NCBI RefSeq assembly: GCF_000152625.1
Contig: NZ_CH724156.1
Span: 3,512,289 to 3,576,288 of the forward strand
DNA from: Roseovarius nubinhibens ISM
GTDB taxonomy: Bacteria; Pseudomonadota; Alphaproteobacteria; Rhodobacterales; Rhodobacteraceae
Reading direction: 5' to 3'
Length of the DNA: 64,000 bases
The translations under genes and the position numbers were made by a program. This document shows positions 25,649 to 34,846 of the stretch, in pieces. The first letter of the stretch is position 1. Each line of letters begins with the position of its first letter. The notes under the pieces are model-generated. The model saw nothing but the letters and a program-made list of their open reading frames with translations, was not told where the DNA came from and ran no database searches.

Positions 25649-27817
25649 ATGTTGGACAAGACCACAGAGATCATCGCCCACATGGTGGGCATTTTCCACA
25701 TCACGCTCGAAGAAGAGCGCATGCGTGACATCTACGAGGACTTTGCCGCGCTGAGGCTGGCCGAGGCAGATCTCGGAAGCTTGCTGAACATCACAGTCAT
25801 CGTCAAAGCGCCTTACAGCCCCGACGGCTTTTCACCCTATACCAACTACCGCGATATCGCCCCGCCCGCCGAGGGTCCGGGGTTTTTCTTTCAGCCCTTC
25901 GGCTATTTCATGCCGCAGATCCCGCTGCCGATGCAGATCTTTCTGGCGCCCGATGCGATCTTTCTGCCGGCCCATCTGACAATCGAGATGGCGGCCGCAC
26001 GGCCCCTTCTCATCCTCGAACCGCCGGGAAGCGTCGCCACCGCGACCTATCAATACGCCTGGCTCGAGGACAATGACGATTTCGAACTGGGCCGCAGCGA
26101 TCATGTGTTCGAGGACACCGCCGCCTATACCGAAACGCTCAAGCAATATCACACCGTGGGTCAGGCGCTCGAAGCCGCCCCGCGGCTCGAGATGCCGGAT
26201 TTTTCCGCATCCGTTCGCGATGACGCGCTCGCCACCACCCAGGCTGTAGCGCTCACCGAAGCGGCCCCGATCACCGGGGCCAGCATAGAGATCCAGCGTG
26301 GCGAGGCGACGCAAGGCACGTTCGAGAACGGCCAAGCCGTGGACACCGTGACCAAGCTCGACGACGTCATGCCCGCCTATTTCCGAGCAAAGAACCCAGA
26401 TGTCACGCTGGACCCTGACGCAGAAGAGACCTCAGAGGACAACGGCACAAGCACCGGCCCAGAAGAGGGCGACAGCAGCTTTGTGCTCTCCAACGCCCCG
26501 GTCGATCCCGATCCCTTTGCCGGGCTCGGCGACAATCCGGCGAGCGCGCAATTCGCCGTGGATCCCGGCCATCTCGCCCTCGCGGGTGGCAATATGATGA
26601 TCAACGAGGCCGGCATCACCCTGGGCTGGCTCGACGCGCCGGTCATCTCGGTGATGGGCGATGTGATCACCCTTGATCTCATTTCGCAGGTCAATGTCAT
26701 GGTGAGCTATGGCTCGGTCAATGGCACCATCGAGGCCAGCGCCTCGACCAGCGTCAACAGCGCCGTGATGGCGCGGATCAGCTCGGCCCCGCCGCCCGAA
26801 GAAATCACCGTCGAGGCCGAAGGCACCGCGGGCGAAGAGGGCAGCGACGCAAGCGCCGAGGGCGACGCGGGCGAAACCGGCCCCGACGCCACCGCCGGCG
26901 GCCCGCTCTCCCTGCCCTCCAACTGGGCCGTGACCCGGATCGAAGGCGATCTGCTGACCGTCAACTTTGTCGAGCAATACAGCTTCATGACGGACCATGA
27001 CCGCGCCGACATCACCTTCAGCAGTTCCAACACCTATATCGGTCTCGGCGACAACACCGTCGCCAATATCACCCAGCTCTTCGAGCTCGGCTTTGGCTAC
27101 GACCTGATCATCATCGGCGGCAACATGATCTCGGTGAACCAGATCTTTCAGCTCAACGTGATGATCGACATCGACAATGTCACCTGGTCCGGCTCGATGG
27201 CGTTCAGCCCGAGCTTTGGCGACAATCTCGTGTTCAACGGCGCGTCGATCACCGCCACCGGGCTCGACAGCTATGCCGAGATGCAGGACAATTTCGCCAA
27301 TGCCGCCGATCAGCTTGGCGATGGCGCCATCACGGTGGGCGGCGACGTCGCCCGCGACAGCGCCTTCGAGGGGATCGACCTGCTGCGGGTGCTCTATATC
27401 GACGGCGATCACACGATGATCAACTCGATCCGTCAGACCAATGTGATGGGCGATTCCGATCAGGTGCATATGGCGCTCGACAATTTCGAGGCCGCCACCG
27501 GCGCCGAGGCTTCGGTCTCGCTGGTCAGCGGCTCGAACGCGGCGATCAACCTGGCGGCCATCGATCTCTATGGGACGGATTCCACCGTCCATGTCGGCGG
27601 CGAGGTCTATAGCGACGCGCTGATCTATCAGGCCGAGCTCATCGACACCGGGGCCAACCCGCTCGGCGTCAACCTGAGCCAGCTCACCAGCGAGGCGGTG
27701 GCCTTCCTCGCCGAGGGCATGCTCACCACGCCCGACCTGCCCGACACCGAAGAGATTGCGCCGACCCCGGCCCCTGACACCACATCGCCCGATGTGATGC
27801 AGACAATGCTTGCTTGA
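25649..27817 (+). CDS. Type I secretion-associated protein with repeated Q-x-N-V-M motifs
   Basis: 722 residues, no Sec signal and no Cys seen. The N-terminal 120 residues contain a hydrophobic, Pro-rich segment (GPGFFFQPFGYFMPQIPLPM). The rest is acidic and Asn/Gly-rich, broken by two low-complexity acidic linkers near residues 250-280 and 390-420. A motif of the form G-D/N-x-I/M-x-x-N/D-x-I-x-Q-x-N-V-M recurs at about residues 335-350 (LISQVNVM), 490-510 (QIFQLNVM) and 586-606 (SIRQTNVM). A related FNQSVVMG occurs near the end of the preceding protein. It lies between a likely substrate and the exporter, so it is a second substrate or an assembly factor. I do not recognise a known fold. Confidence 0.75.
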   Translation: MLDKTTEIIAHMVGIFHITLEEERMRDIYEDFAALRLAEADLGSLLNITVIVKAPYSPDGFSPYTNYRDIAPPAEGPGFFFQPFGYFMPQIPLPMQIFLAPDAIFLPAHLTIEMAAARPLLILEPPGSVATATYQYAWLEDNDDFELGRSDHVFEDTAAYTETLKQYHTVGQALEAAPRLEMPDFSASVRDDALATTQAVALTEAAPITGASIEIQRGEATQGTFENGQAVDTVTKLDDVMPAYFRAKNPDVTLDPDAEETSEDNGTSTGPEEGDSSFVLSNAPVDPDPFAGLGDNPASAQFAVDPGHLALAGGNMMINEAGITLGWLDAPVISVMGDVITLDLISQVNVMVSYGSVNGTIEASASTSVNSAVMARISSAPPPEEITVEAEGTAGEEGSDASAEGDAGETGPDATAGGPLSLPSNWAVTRIEGDLLTVNFVEQYSFMTDHDRADITFSSSNTYIGLGDNTVANITQLFELGFGYDLIIIGGNMISVNQIFQLNVMIDIDNVTWSGSMAFSPSFGDNLVFNGASITATGLDSYAEMQDNFANAADQLGDGAITVGGDVARDSAFEGIDLLRVLYIDGDHTMINSIRQTNVMGDSDQVHMALDNFEAATGAEASVSLVSGSNAAINLAAIDLYGTDSTVHVGGEVYSDALIYQAELIDTGANPLGVNLSQLTSEAVAFLAEGMLTTPDLPDTEEIAPTPAPDTTSPDVMQTMLA

Positions 27818-27833
27818 ACAGAACGGATTACAC

Positions 27834-29942
27834 ATGAGTTTGGACGATATTGCCGCCCGAAACGCAGCCGCGCCGCCTGAGGCAGAGCTGCCAAATTCAA
27901 CGAGCCCCGGAAAAACCGGCGCAAAACAATCATTTAACAAGGCAAAGACAGATTCCACCACTCACAGCACCAAAGACACAGACGACACGCTCCGCCTCGA
28001 CCCGGCCCAGCGCGTGACGCCCAAGGAGGCCGACGGGCAGGAAATCTTCCGCTCCTCCCGCCCCGGCATCCAGATCGAAGGCGACACCGGCCCGATCCTG
28101 CGCAAAACCGGCGGCGGCGGCGCCAAACCCCCGCAGCGCGGCGACGATGGCGGCGGCGGTGGCGGCGGCAACAACCAGACGCCCAAGTTCCACAAACGCG
28201 GCGGCCCCGACCAATTCGCCGTGCAGCTCGAAAAGGGCAAACGCGTGGTGCGCCGCAACATCGGCTTCGTGATGGTGCTGACCTGCGCCACCAACCTGCT
28301 GGTGCTGGCCATCCCGATCTATCTCTTCCAGATTTCCGACCGCGTGCTGACCTCGCGCTCGCTCGACACGCTGATCATGCTGACCATCGTCATCGGCAGC
28401 GCCGTGGTGCTGCAGGCGGTGTTCGACGCGGTCCGCCGCTTCATCCTGATGCGCACGGCGGTCGAGGTGGCGGTGCGGCTCGGCGCCCCGGTGCTGAGCG
28501 CCGCGGCGCAATCCTCGCTCCATGACAACGGGCGACAATATCAGACCCTCGGCGACCTGCAGCAATTGCGCGGCTTTCTCACCTCCGGCACGCTGATCTC
28601 CTTCCTCGACGTGCCTTTTGCCCCGCTCTTCATCCTCGCCATCTTCCTCGTGCATCCGCATCTGGGGATGATCGTGGTGATCACTGCGATGGTCCTGATG
28701 GTGGTGGCGCTGATCAACCAGAAAATGACCGCAAAACCCTTTGCCCAGGCCAATATGGCCCAGGCCCGCGCCAACATGCATCTCGACAGCATGACCCGCA
28801 ACAGCCAGATCATCAACGCCCTCGCCATGGTGCCCGAGGCCGTCGCCCTCTGGGGCCGCGACACGGCGCAATCGCTGCGCTCGCAGGTGATGGCCCAGGA
28901 CCGCAACATCGTCTGGGCGGCCGTGTCGCGCGGCGCGCGGCTGCTGACCCAGATCGGCATGCTCGGCTGGGGCGCTTATCTCGCGATCCAGGGCGAGATC
29001 ACCGGCGGCATGGTCATCGCCGCCTCGATCATCGCAGGCCGGGCGCTGGCCCCGATCGAAGGCTCGATCGAAGGCTGGAACGGCTTTACCCAGGCCCGTG
29101 GCGCCTATGGCCGGGTGACCCAGCTGATGCTGGCCACGGTGCAGAAATTCGAAAAACTGCGCCTGCCCAACCCCGAAGGCCGCCTCACCGTCGAACGGCT
29201 GCTCTATGTGCCCACCGGCACCAAACAGGTGGTCTTGAACGGGCTGAGCTTTGATCTGAGCCCCGGGGAATCCCTTGCCGTGATCGGCAATTCCGGCGCG
29301 GGTAAAACCACGCTGGGCAAGATGCTGGTGGGCTCGATCCTGCCCACCTCGGGCAATGTCCGGCTCGACCTGATGGACCTGCGCAACTGGGATGAACGCC
29401 AGCTTGGTGAAAACATCGGCTACCTGCCTCAGGACGTGCAGCTCTTCCCCGGCACCATCAAGAACAACATCGCAAGGATGCGCGCCGATGCCCGCGACGA
29501 GGACATCTACCGCGCCGCCATGCTCGCCGATGTGCATGACATGATCGCCACCCTGCCGCATGGCTATGAAACCATGGTGCAGGCCGATGGCTCGCCGCTC
29601 TCGGGTGGTCAGAAACAGCGGATCGCGCTGGCCCGCGCCTTCTATGGCAACCCGCGCTTTCTGGTGCTGGACGAGCCGAACTCGAACCTCGACACCGCCG
29701 GCGACCGGGCGCTCGCCAATGCCATCCGCCACGCCGGACAACATGGCATCACCGTGGTCGTCATCACCCAAAAACCCTCGCTGCTGAGCGTGGTCGACAA
29801 GATCATGCTCCTGGCCGACGGCAATGTCGCGCTCTTCGGCCATCGCCAGCAGGTGCTCGAACAGCTCGCCCAGCGCAGCAACCCGGGCCGTGGCGGCCAT
29901 ATTTCGGGACAACAGCAACAGGGAGGCCCGTCCAATGTCTAA
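27834..29942 (+). CDS. Type I secretion ABC transporter (PrtD-like permease/ATPase)
   Basis: 702 residues, inner-membrane ABC half-transporter that energises type I export. An unusual N-terminal ~130 residues are hydrophilic and Gly-rich (GDDGGGGGGGNNQT). They are followed by a six-helix membrane domain (NIGFVMVLTCATNLLVLAIP onward) and an ATPase with Walker A GNSGAGKTTLGKMLVG, signature LSGGQKQRIALARAFYG and Walker B FLVLDEPNSNLD. There is no C39 peptidase domain, so substrates keep their C-terminal signal. The start at 27834 (MSLDDIAARNAAAPPEAELP) is preferred over 27810. The last 8 bases overlap the HlyD gene. The outer-membrane TolC partner is not in the window. Confidence 0.92.
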   Translation: MSLDDIAARNAAAPPEAELPNSTSPGKTGAKQSFNKAKTDSTTHSTKDTDDTLRLDPAQRVTPKEADGQEIFRSSRPGIQIEGDTGPILRKTGGGGAKPPQRGDDGGGGGGGNNQTPKFHKRGGPDQFAVQLEKGKRVVRRNIGFVMVLTCATNLLVLAIPIYLFQISDRVLTSRSLDTLIMLTIVIGSAVVLQAVFDAVRRFILMRTAVEVAVRLGAPVLSAAAQSSLHDNGRQYQTLGDLQQLRGFLTSGTLISFLDVPFAPLFILAIFLVHPHLGMIVVITAMVLMVVALINQKMTAKPFAQANMAQARANMHLDSMTRNSQIINALAMVPEAVALWGRDTAQSLRSQVMAQDRNIVWAAVSRGARLLTQIGMLGWGAYLAIQGEITGGMVIAASIIAGRALAPIEGSIEGWNGFTQARGAYGRVTQLMLATVQKFEKLRLPNPEGRLTVERLLYVPTGTKQVVLNGLSFDLSPGESLAVIGNSGAGKTTLGKMLVGSILPTSGNVRLDLMDLRNWDERQLGENIGYLPQDVQLFPGTIKNNIARMRADARDEDIYRAAMLADVHDMIATLPHGYETMVQADGSPLSGGQKQRIALARAFYGNPRFLVLDEPNSNLDTAGDRALANAIRHAGQHGITVVVITQKPSLLSVVDKIMLLADGNVALFGHRQQVLEQLAQRSNPGRGGHISGQQQQGGPSNV

Positions 29943-31275
29943 TCTCGTGGTCTATGCCGAGCCCCCCGAATGGTATGCCGAGGTGCCGCGCAGCGTGTCG
30001 AAACTGGTGATCTTCGGCCTCGTGCTCTTGCTCACCACCTTTGGCGGCTTTGGCCTTTGGGCCTTTACCGCGCCGCTCGCCGCCGCGGTGATTTCCCAAG
30101 GCAGCTTTGTCGCCACCGGCAGCAACAAGATCGTGCAGCATCTCGAAGGCGGCATCATCAAGGAAATCCTCATCGAGGAAGGCGACAATGTCACCGCCGG
30201 TCAGCCGCTTCTGCGGCTCGATGAAACCTCGGCGCTGGCCACCGAACGCGAATTGTTCCTGCGCCAGATCCGGCTCGAGGCGATGGAGGCCCGCATTCTC
30301 GCCGAATACAATCAAAAGGAAACGCTCACCTACCCCGCCCATCTCGAGGCGCTGCGCTCGGATTTCAACATCGCCGCCATGCTCGACGGTCAGCGCGTGG
30401 TGTTCAACGTCGCCCTGCAACAGATGAAGAACGACGTCAAACTGCTGCAACAGAATATCGAGGCGCTCACCGTGCGCGCCGTCGGCTATCAGCAACAGCT
30501 GATCTCGAGCCGCGCCCAACACGCGATCCTTCTCGAAGATAGCAACGCCAAACAGACGCTGCTCGATCAGGGGCTGATCCGGCGCAGCGAATTCAACGCG
30601 CTCCGCCGCGCCATCGCAGAGATCGAAGGTCAGATCGGCCGCCTCATCGCCGAGGTGGACGAGATCACCGAGGTCAAACGCCGCTACGAGGCCCAGATCG
30701 CCCAGGCGGTGAGCGAACGGCGCGGCGCGGCGCTCGATGAGCTACAGGTCGTGCAGTCCGAACTTGAAAGCGTCCGCGAACAGGCCCGCACCGCTGAAAA
30801 CGTGCTGCGCCGGGCCGAGGTCGTGGCGCCGGTTGCGGGCACCGTGGTGCGGCTCCACTATCATACCCCCGGCGGCGTGATCGAGAGCGGCAAGGCCATC
30901 GCCGAGATCCTGCCCACCGGCGAGCCGCTGATCATCGAGGTGCAGATCCCGCGGGTCGAGATTGACGTGGTCAAGAAAGGTCAGCCCGCCACCGTGCGCC
31001 TCACCGCGCTCAACCAGCGGATCACCCCGATCCTGATGGGCGAGGTCTTCTATGTCTCGGCCGATGCGATCCTTGACCGCTCGCAGGAGAAGCCGCGCGA
31101 GATCTATGTCGCCCGGGTCTCCGTGCCCCCGGCAGAGCTTGACCGGGTGCGCGGCTTTACCCCGACCCCGGGCATGCCCGCCGAAATCATGATCCAGACC
31201 GAGGAACGCACCTTTGTCCAATATCTGATGAAGCCGGTGACCGACAGCATGACCCGCGCCTTCCGCGAACAGTGA
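29935..31275 (+). CDS. Type I secretion periplasmic adaptor (HlyD family)
   Basis: 446-residue membrane-fusion protein linking the ABC exporter to an outer-membrane channel. A single N-terminal membrane helix (LVIFGLVLLLTTFGGFGLWA) is followed by a biotinyl-lipoyl half (IVQHLEGGIIKEILIEEGDN). A long coiled-coil hairpin spans about residues 100-290 (many Gln/Glu/Arg heptads, LLQQNIEALTVRAVGYQQQL). The second lipoyl half is EVVAPVAGTVVRLHYHTPGG, and a beta-barrel end FTPTPGMPAEIMIQTEERTF. The start at 29935 lies inside the last codons of the ABC gene, indicating coupled translation. Confidence 0.93.
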   Translation: MSNLVVYAEPPEWYAEVPRSVSKLVIFGLVLLLTTFGGFGLWAFTAPLAAAVISQGSFVATGSNKIVQHLEGGIIKEILIEEGDNVTAGQPLLRLDETSALATERELFLRQIRLEAMEARILAEYNQKETLTYPAHLEALRSDFNIAAMLDGQRVVFNVALQQMKNDVKLLQQNIEALTVRAVGYQQQLISSRAQHAILLEDSNAKQTLLDQGLIRRSEFNALRRAIAEIEGQIGRLIAEVDEITEVKRRYEAQIAQAVSERRGAALDELQVVQSELESVREQARTAENVLRRAEVVAPVAGTVVRLHYHTPGGVIESGKAIAEILPTGEPLIIEVQIPRVEIDVVKKGQPATVRLTALNQRITPILMGEVFYVSADAILDRSQEKPREIYVARVSVPPAELDRVRGFTPTPGMPAEIMIQTEERTFVQYLMKPVTDSMTRAFREQ

Positions 31276-31282
31276 CGCGACG

Positions 31283-31317
31283 CCCCCGGCCAGAATTATC
31301 TTGATCTGGACCGGGGG
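31283..31317 (+). terminator. Long hairpin ending the secretion operon
   Basis: Stem CCCCCGG plus CCAGA, pairing with TCTGG, a bulged A, and CCGGGGG, around a 10-base loop. It sits 7 bases after the adaptor stop. It lacks a T tract, so it may stabilise the mRNA end rather than terminate alone. Confidence 0.55.
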
Positions 31318-31335
31318 CTCGCCTAATCGCTGGCC

Positions 31336-31950
31336 ATGGACACCGCCTTTCTCATCACCGCCTTTGTCACCTTCTTCGTGATCATGGACCCGCCGGGCCT
31401 CGCCCCGGTCTTTGCCGCCCTGACCCAAGGCATGTCGGCCCAGCGCCGCCGCGCCATCGCGCTGCGCGCCTGTCTGGTGGCGGCCGGTGTGCTCATCGCC
31501 TTCGCGGCCTTCGGCGAGTCGATCCTCGGCTTTATCGGCATCACCATGCCCGCCTTTCGCATCGCCGGCGGCATCCTTCTTTTCCTGACCGCGCTCGACA
31601 TGCTCTTTGAACGCCGCAACCAGCGGCGTCAGACCCGCGGCGAAGAGGATGACCATGACGACCCGTCGGTCTTTCCCATGGCGATCCCGCTCATCGCCGG
31701 GCCGGGCACCATCGCCACCGTGATCCTGCTCACCGGGCAGCAACCGGGCTGGGAAGGCTTTGCCCTTGTCGTCGGCGTCATGCTGGCGGTGCTGACGCTG
31801 AACTTTGTCTTTCTGCTCGGGGCGAGCCTCATCGACCGGGCGCTCGGCAAGACCGGCATCGTGGTGGTGACGCGGCTTCTCGGCATGTTGCTGGCGGCGC
31901 TGGCGGTGCAATTCGTGCTCGACGGCGTGCGCGGTTTCGGCCTCGCCTGA
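31336..31950 (+). CDS. MarC family integral membrane protein
   Basis: 204 residues with about six hydrophobic helices (MDTAFLITAFVTFFVIMDPP at the start). DPPGLAPVFAALTQGMS and FRIAGGILLFLTALDMLFE are typical of the MarC/UPF0056 family, as is PMAIPLIAGPGTIATVILL. Family members sit in the inner membrane with no agreed function; the early link to multiple antibiotic resistance has not held. A loop rich in Arg/Asp (QRRQTRGEEDDHDDPSV) separates helices 3 and 4. It probably has its own promoter in the short gap after the adaptor hairpin. Confidence 0.88.
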   Translation: MDTAFLITAFVTFFVIMDPPGLAPVFAALTQGMSAQRRRAIALRACLVAAGVLIAFAAFGESILGFIGITMPAFRIAGGILLFLTALDMLFERRNQRRQTRGEEDDHDDPSVFPMAIPLIAGPGTIATVILLTGQQPGWEGFALVVGVMLAVLTLNFVFLLGASLIDRALGKTGIVVVTRLLGMLLAALAVQFVLDGVRGFGLA

Positions 31951-31951
31951 G

Positions 31952-31995
31952 CACAGTCGTGGTACTGTCGTAATACCGACGTGTTACCGACACGG
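31952..31995 (+). repeat. TACCG 11-base repeat cluster A
   Basis: Four contiguous 11-base units: CACAGTCGTGG, TACTGTCGTAA, TACCGACGTGT, TACCGACACGG. Similar clusters lie at 61762-61805 and, inverted, at 63814-63846. This copy begins 2 bases after the marC stop and about 75 bases before the aspartic protease gene. Confidence 0.75.
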
Positions 31996-32069
31996 GGTTT
32001 TCGCGCCCCTTGCCACCCCCTATATCGACAGGACCGAGGCCCCGGCCTGCCCCGCACCATGAGGTTTTG

Positions 32070-32651
32070 ATGCAGGAATTCGACACCGCCCATCTCATCT
32101 ATCTCGTCATGCTGGGCACGGCGGTGGTCTTCTGGTTCATCGTGCAGAACCGCAATTCGCTCGGCAAAGTGGCGCAACAGGCGCTGCTCTGGGGCCTTAT
32201 TTTCATGGGCGTCATCGCCGGAATCGGCATGTGGGACCATATCAAGCAAACCGTCCTGCCCCGGCAATCGGTCGAGCTCGCCAATGGCCGCATCGTCGCG
32301 CCGCTCGCGGCGGATGGTCATTACTACCTGAGCGCCGAGGTCAATGGCGTGCCCATGCGCTTTGTCGTCGACACCGGCGCCACCGATCTCGTCCTGACCC
32401 AGCGTGACGCCGAAAGAGCGGGATATGAGCTTGATAAGATTAGCTTTCACGGCTCCGCCCGCACCGCCAACGGGATCATCCGCACCGCGCCGATCCGCCT
32501 CGACAGCATCGACATCGGCGGCATCCGCGACGAAAATGTCCGCGCCGTGGTCAATGGCGGCGAGCTCGACAGCTCGCTACTGGGCATGTCCTACCTGTCG
32601 CGGTTCGGCACCGTGACCTTCGCCGATGGCAAGCTGATCCTGACCCGCTAA
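32070..32651 (+). CDS. Membrane-anchored retropepsin-like aspartic protease (TIGR02281-type)
   Basis: 193 residues. Two N-terminal membrane helices (about residues 8-25 and 37-54) precede a single aspartic-protease lobe with the catalytic motif VVDTGATDLVLT (Asp101). The hydrophobic-hydrophobic-Gly element GELDSSLLGMSYLSRFG and the C-terminal strand FADGKLILTR complete a lobe. Such clan AA proteins must dimerise to be active and are common in alphaproteobacteria with unknown targets. The start at 32070 (MQEFDTAHLIYLVMLGTAVV) is preferred over the longer frame from 32010. It is convergent with holC, 7 bases apart at the 3' ends. Confidence 0.85.
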   Translation: MQEFDTAHLIYLVMLGTAVVFWFIVQNRNSLGKVAQQALLWGLIFMGVIAGIGMWDHIKQTVLPRQSVELANGRIVAPLAADGHYYLSAEVNGVPMRFVVDTGATDLVLTQRDAERAGYELDKISFHGSARTANGIIRTAPIRLDSIDIGGIRDENVRAVVNGGELDSSLLGMSYLSRFGTVTFADGKLILTR

Positions 32652-32658
32652 GCGCCTC

Positions 32659-33114
32659 TCAACGCTCGGCTTTCTTCTCCCACGACCCGCTCTCTTCGGA
32701 CCAGTATTGCGCCGAACAGCCCGCCTCGGTGAGCGCCTTCCACTGCCCCCGCGCCCGGTCCAGCGCCGCCATGTCATTGCCATCAAAGAGCACGCAAACC
32801 CGCTCGAGCCGCTGCACCTCCTCGGCACTGACCTCGGCCCCATCCACCGCCATCAGGCATTGCGGATCATTCGCCGCCTCCATCGCCGTGGTGAGCAACA
32901 CCGGCTGCAACGCATCATGCGCCCCGCCCGCCAGCCCATGCGGCAAAAAGCTCTCGCCGCCCTGCCACAGCTTTTGGTCGAGCCAGTCCATCCGGCCCGG
33001 CTCGACCCCGCGCACAACCACCCGCCAGCCCGCGCCCATCGCCTTGGTCAAAAGCATGGGCAGCGTTGCCTCGAGCGGCTGTCGCGTCAGGTGGTAAAAA
33101 TAGGCCGCGCCCAA
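32659..33114 (-). CDS. holC: DNA polymerase III chi subunit
   Basis: 151 residues. Chi, with psi, links the clamp loader to single-strand-binding protein. The start MGAAYFYHLTRQPLEATLPM and the early motif PMLLTKAMGAGWRVVVRG are characteristic. Further on, LWQGGESFLPHGLAGG and RVCVLFDGNDMAALDRARGQ match the chi core. The final ~15 residues (ESGSWEKKAER) are charged. It starts 4 bases after pepA, the usual pepA-holC pairing of proteobacteria. Confidence 0.9.
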   Translation of the reverse strand: MGAAYFYHLTRQPLEATLPMLLTKAMGAGWRVVVRGVEPGRMDWLDQKLWQGGESFLPHGLAGGAHDALQPVLLTTAMEAANDPQCLMAVDGAEVSAEEVQRLERVCVLFDGNDMAALDRARGQWKALTEAGCSAQYWSEESGSWEKKAER

Positions 33115-33118
33115 GGGT

Positions 33119-34594
33119 TTACGCGCCCTCGAACTGATCCGCCACCAGCCGGTTGAGCGCCATCACCCCCCAGCCCGACGCGCCCTTGGGCGCATGCGGC
33201 GTGTCGGTCTTGACCGAGGCCACCCCGGCAATATCGAGATGGATCCACGGCGTTCCGTCTTGCACGAAACGCTGCAGGAATTGCGCCGCGGTGATCGAGC
33301 CCGCAGCCCGCCCGCCGACGTTTTTCATATCGGCAATCTGGCTCTTGAGCATGTCGTCATAGGCCTTGCCCAGCGGCATCCGCCACGCGCCCTCGCCCTC
33401 GGCCTCGGCGGCGCGCAGGAACTGGTTGCAGATCTGGTCGTCATTGGCAAAGACCCCCGCCTTCTCATGGCCGAGCCCGATGATGATCGCCCCGGTCAGC
33501 GTCGCCAGATCGATCATGCCCGCAGGCTTGTAGGTCTCCTGCGCGTACCACATCACATCCGCCAGAACGAGCCGGCCTTCGGCATCGGTGTTGATCACCT
33601 CCACCGTGTCGCCCTTCATCGAGGTGACCACATCGCCGGGCCGCGTCGCATTGCCCGAGGGCATGTTTTCCACCAGCCCGACGAGCCCCACGACATTGGC
33701 CTTCGCCTTGCGCAGCGCCAGCGCCCGCATGGTGCCCGCCACGACGCCCGCGCCGCCCATATCCATGGTCATGTCTTCCATGCCCGCCGCCGGTTTGAGG
33801 CTGATCCCGCCGGTGTCGAACACCACGCCCTTGCCGATCAGGGCCAGCGGCGCCGCGTCCTTGTCGCCGCCCATCCATTCCATCACCGCCACTTTCGACG
33901 GGCTGTCAGAGCCTTGCCCCACCGACAGAAGACAGCCCATGCCCAGCGTGGCAAGCTCGTCTTCCTCGAGGATTTTCACCGTCAGACCAAGGCTTTCCAT
34001 CTCCTTGATCCGCTTGGCGAATTCCGTGGTGGTCAGGTGGTTGGCCGGCTCGCTCACCAGATCGCGGGTAAAGAACACGCCCTCGGTCACCGCCAAGAGC
34101 GGCGCCGCCGCCTCGCGCGCGGCCTCGGGGTCGGTCACCATCACCGCCAGCGCGCCGGAGGCGTCCTTCTTGGCGTCGCTTTTGTGGGCGTCAAACGCAT
34201 AGGCGCGCAACGCGATCCCCTGCGCCAGCTCCGCCGGACGTTTGAGCTGCGGCGCCAGCGCCAGCATCGCATCGCGCCCCTTGAGCTTGCCGAGCGCCAC
34301 CCCGGCCTTGCGCGTCGCCAGCGCATCGGCATTGCGCTCGATGCACACCACGTCGAGCGCCTTGGCCGCCATCCCCGCCGGATAGGCCAGCGTCTTGACC
34401 TCGGCCTCTTTCATCTCTTCGAGAGCGCCTTCGTCCACCAGCCGCATCAGCGCCCCTTTGGTGAGCCGGTTCACCCGCCGCGCCGTCTTGTCCATCTTGC
34501 CGTCACGGGTCAGGAACACGGCCACACGGCCCTCGGCCTCGGCGATCTCGTCGAGCGATACGGCGCTGAAAGTGACGTCAACAGGGGTGGTCAT
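33119..34594 (-). CDS. pepA: Leucyl aminopeptidase (M17 family)
   Basis: Cytosolic two-metal aminopeptidase, 491 residues, removing N-terminal residues from peptides. Metal and catalytic motifs are GKGVVFDTGGISLKPAAGME and the M17 signature NTDAEGRLVLADVMWYA. The C-terminal hexamer contact region includes GRAAGSITAAQFLQRFVQDG and WIHLDIAGVA. The N-terminal ~170 residues form the variable regulatory domain. It is the first gene of a two-gene unit with holC and is divergent from lptF across 252 bases. Confidence 0.95.
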   Translation of the reverse strand: MTTPVDVTFSAVSLDEIAEAEGRVAVFLTRDGKMDKTARRVNRLTKGALMRLVDEGALEEMKEAEVKTLAYPAGMAAKALDVVCIERNADALATRKAGVALGKLKGRDAMLALAPQLKRPAELAQGIALRAYAFDAHKSDAKKDASGALAVMVTDPEAAREAAAPLLAVTEGVFFTRDLVSEPANHLTTTEFAKRIKEMESLGLTVKILEEDELATLGMGCLLSVGQGSDSPSKVAVMEWMGGDKDAAPLALIGKGVVFDTGGISLKPAAGMEDMTMDMGGAGVVAGTMRALALRKAKANVVGLVGLVENMPSGNATRPGDVVTSMKGDTVEVINTDAEGRLVLADVMWYAQETYKPAGMIDLATLTGAIIIGLGHEKAGVFANDDQICNQFLRAAEAEGEGAWRMPLGKAYDDMLKSQIADMKNVGGRAAGSITAAQFLQRFVQDGTPWIHLDIAGVASVKTDTPHAPKGASGWGVMALNRLVADQFEGA

Positions 34595-34846
34595 AACGCT
34601 TCTCCTTTGAAGATTTGCACAAGACCTAACGCGGCGGCGCGCCCTTGACCAGTGCCGACACCCCTGCCGGGTCCGGTGCCGCGTCCCGTGTCAGACCACA
34701 CCCACAGGCCCAAGGCCGCGCCCCGCCCCGCGCCGTTCCCCCGCGCGACGGCGGGGCTTTGCCAGCCGCCCCGCTTTAACGGTTTTCCCCCGCGCGGAAT
34801 TGGGCTAGTTTGCCCTGCAATAAATTCAGACTTTGGGGGAAGCCGC

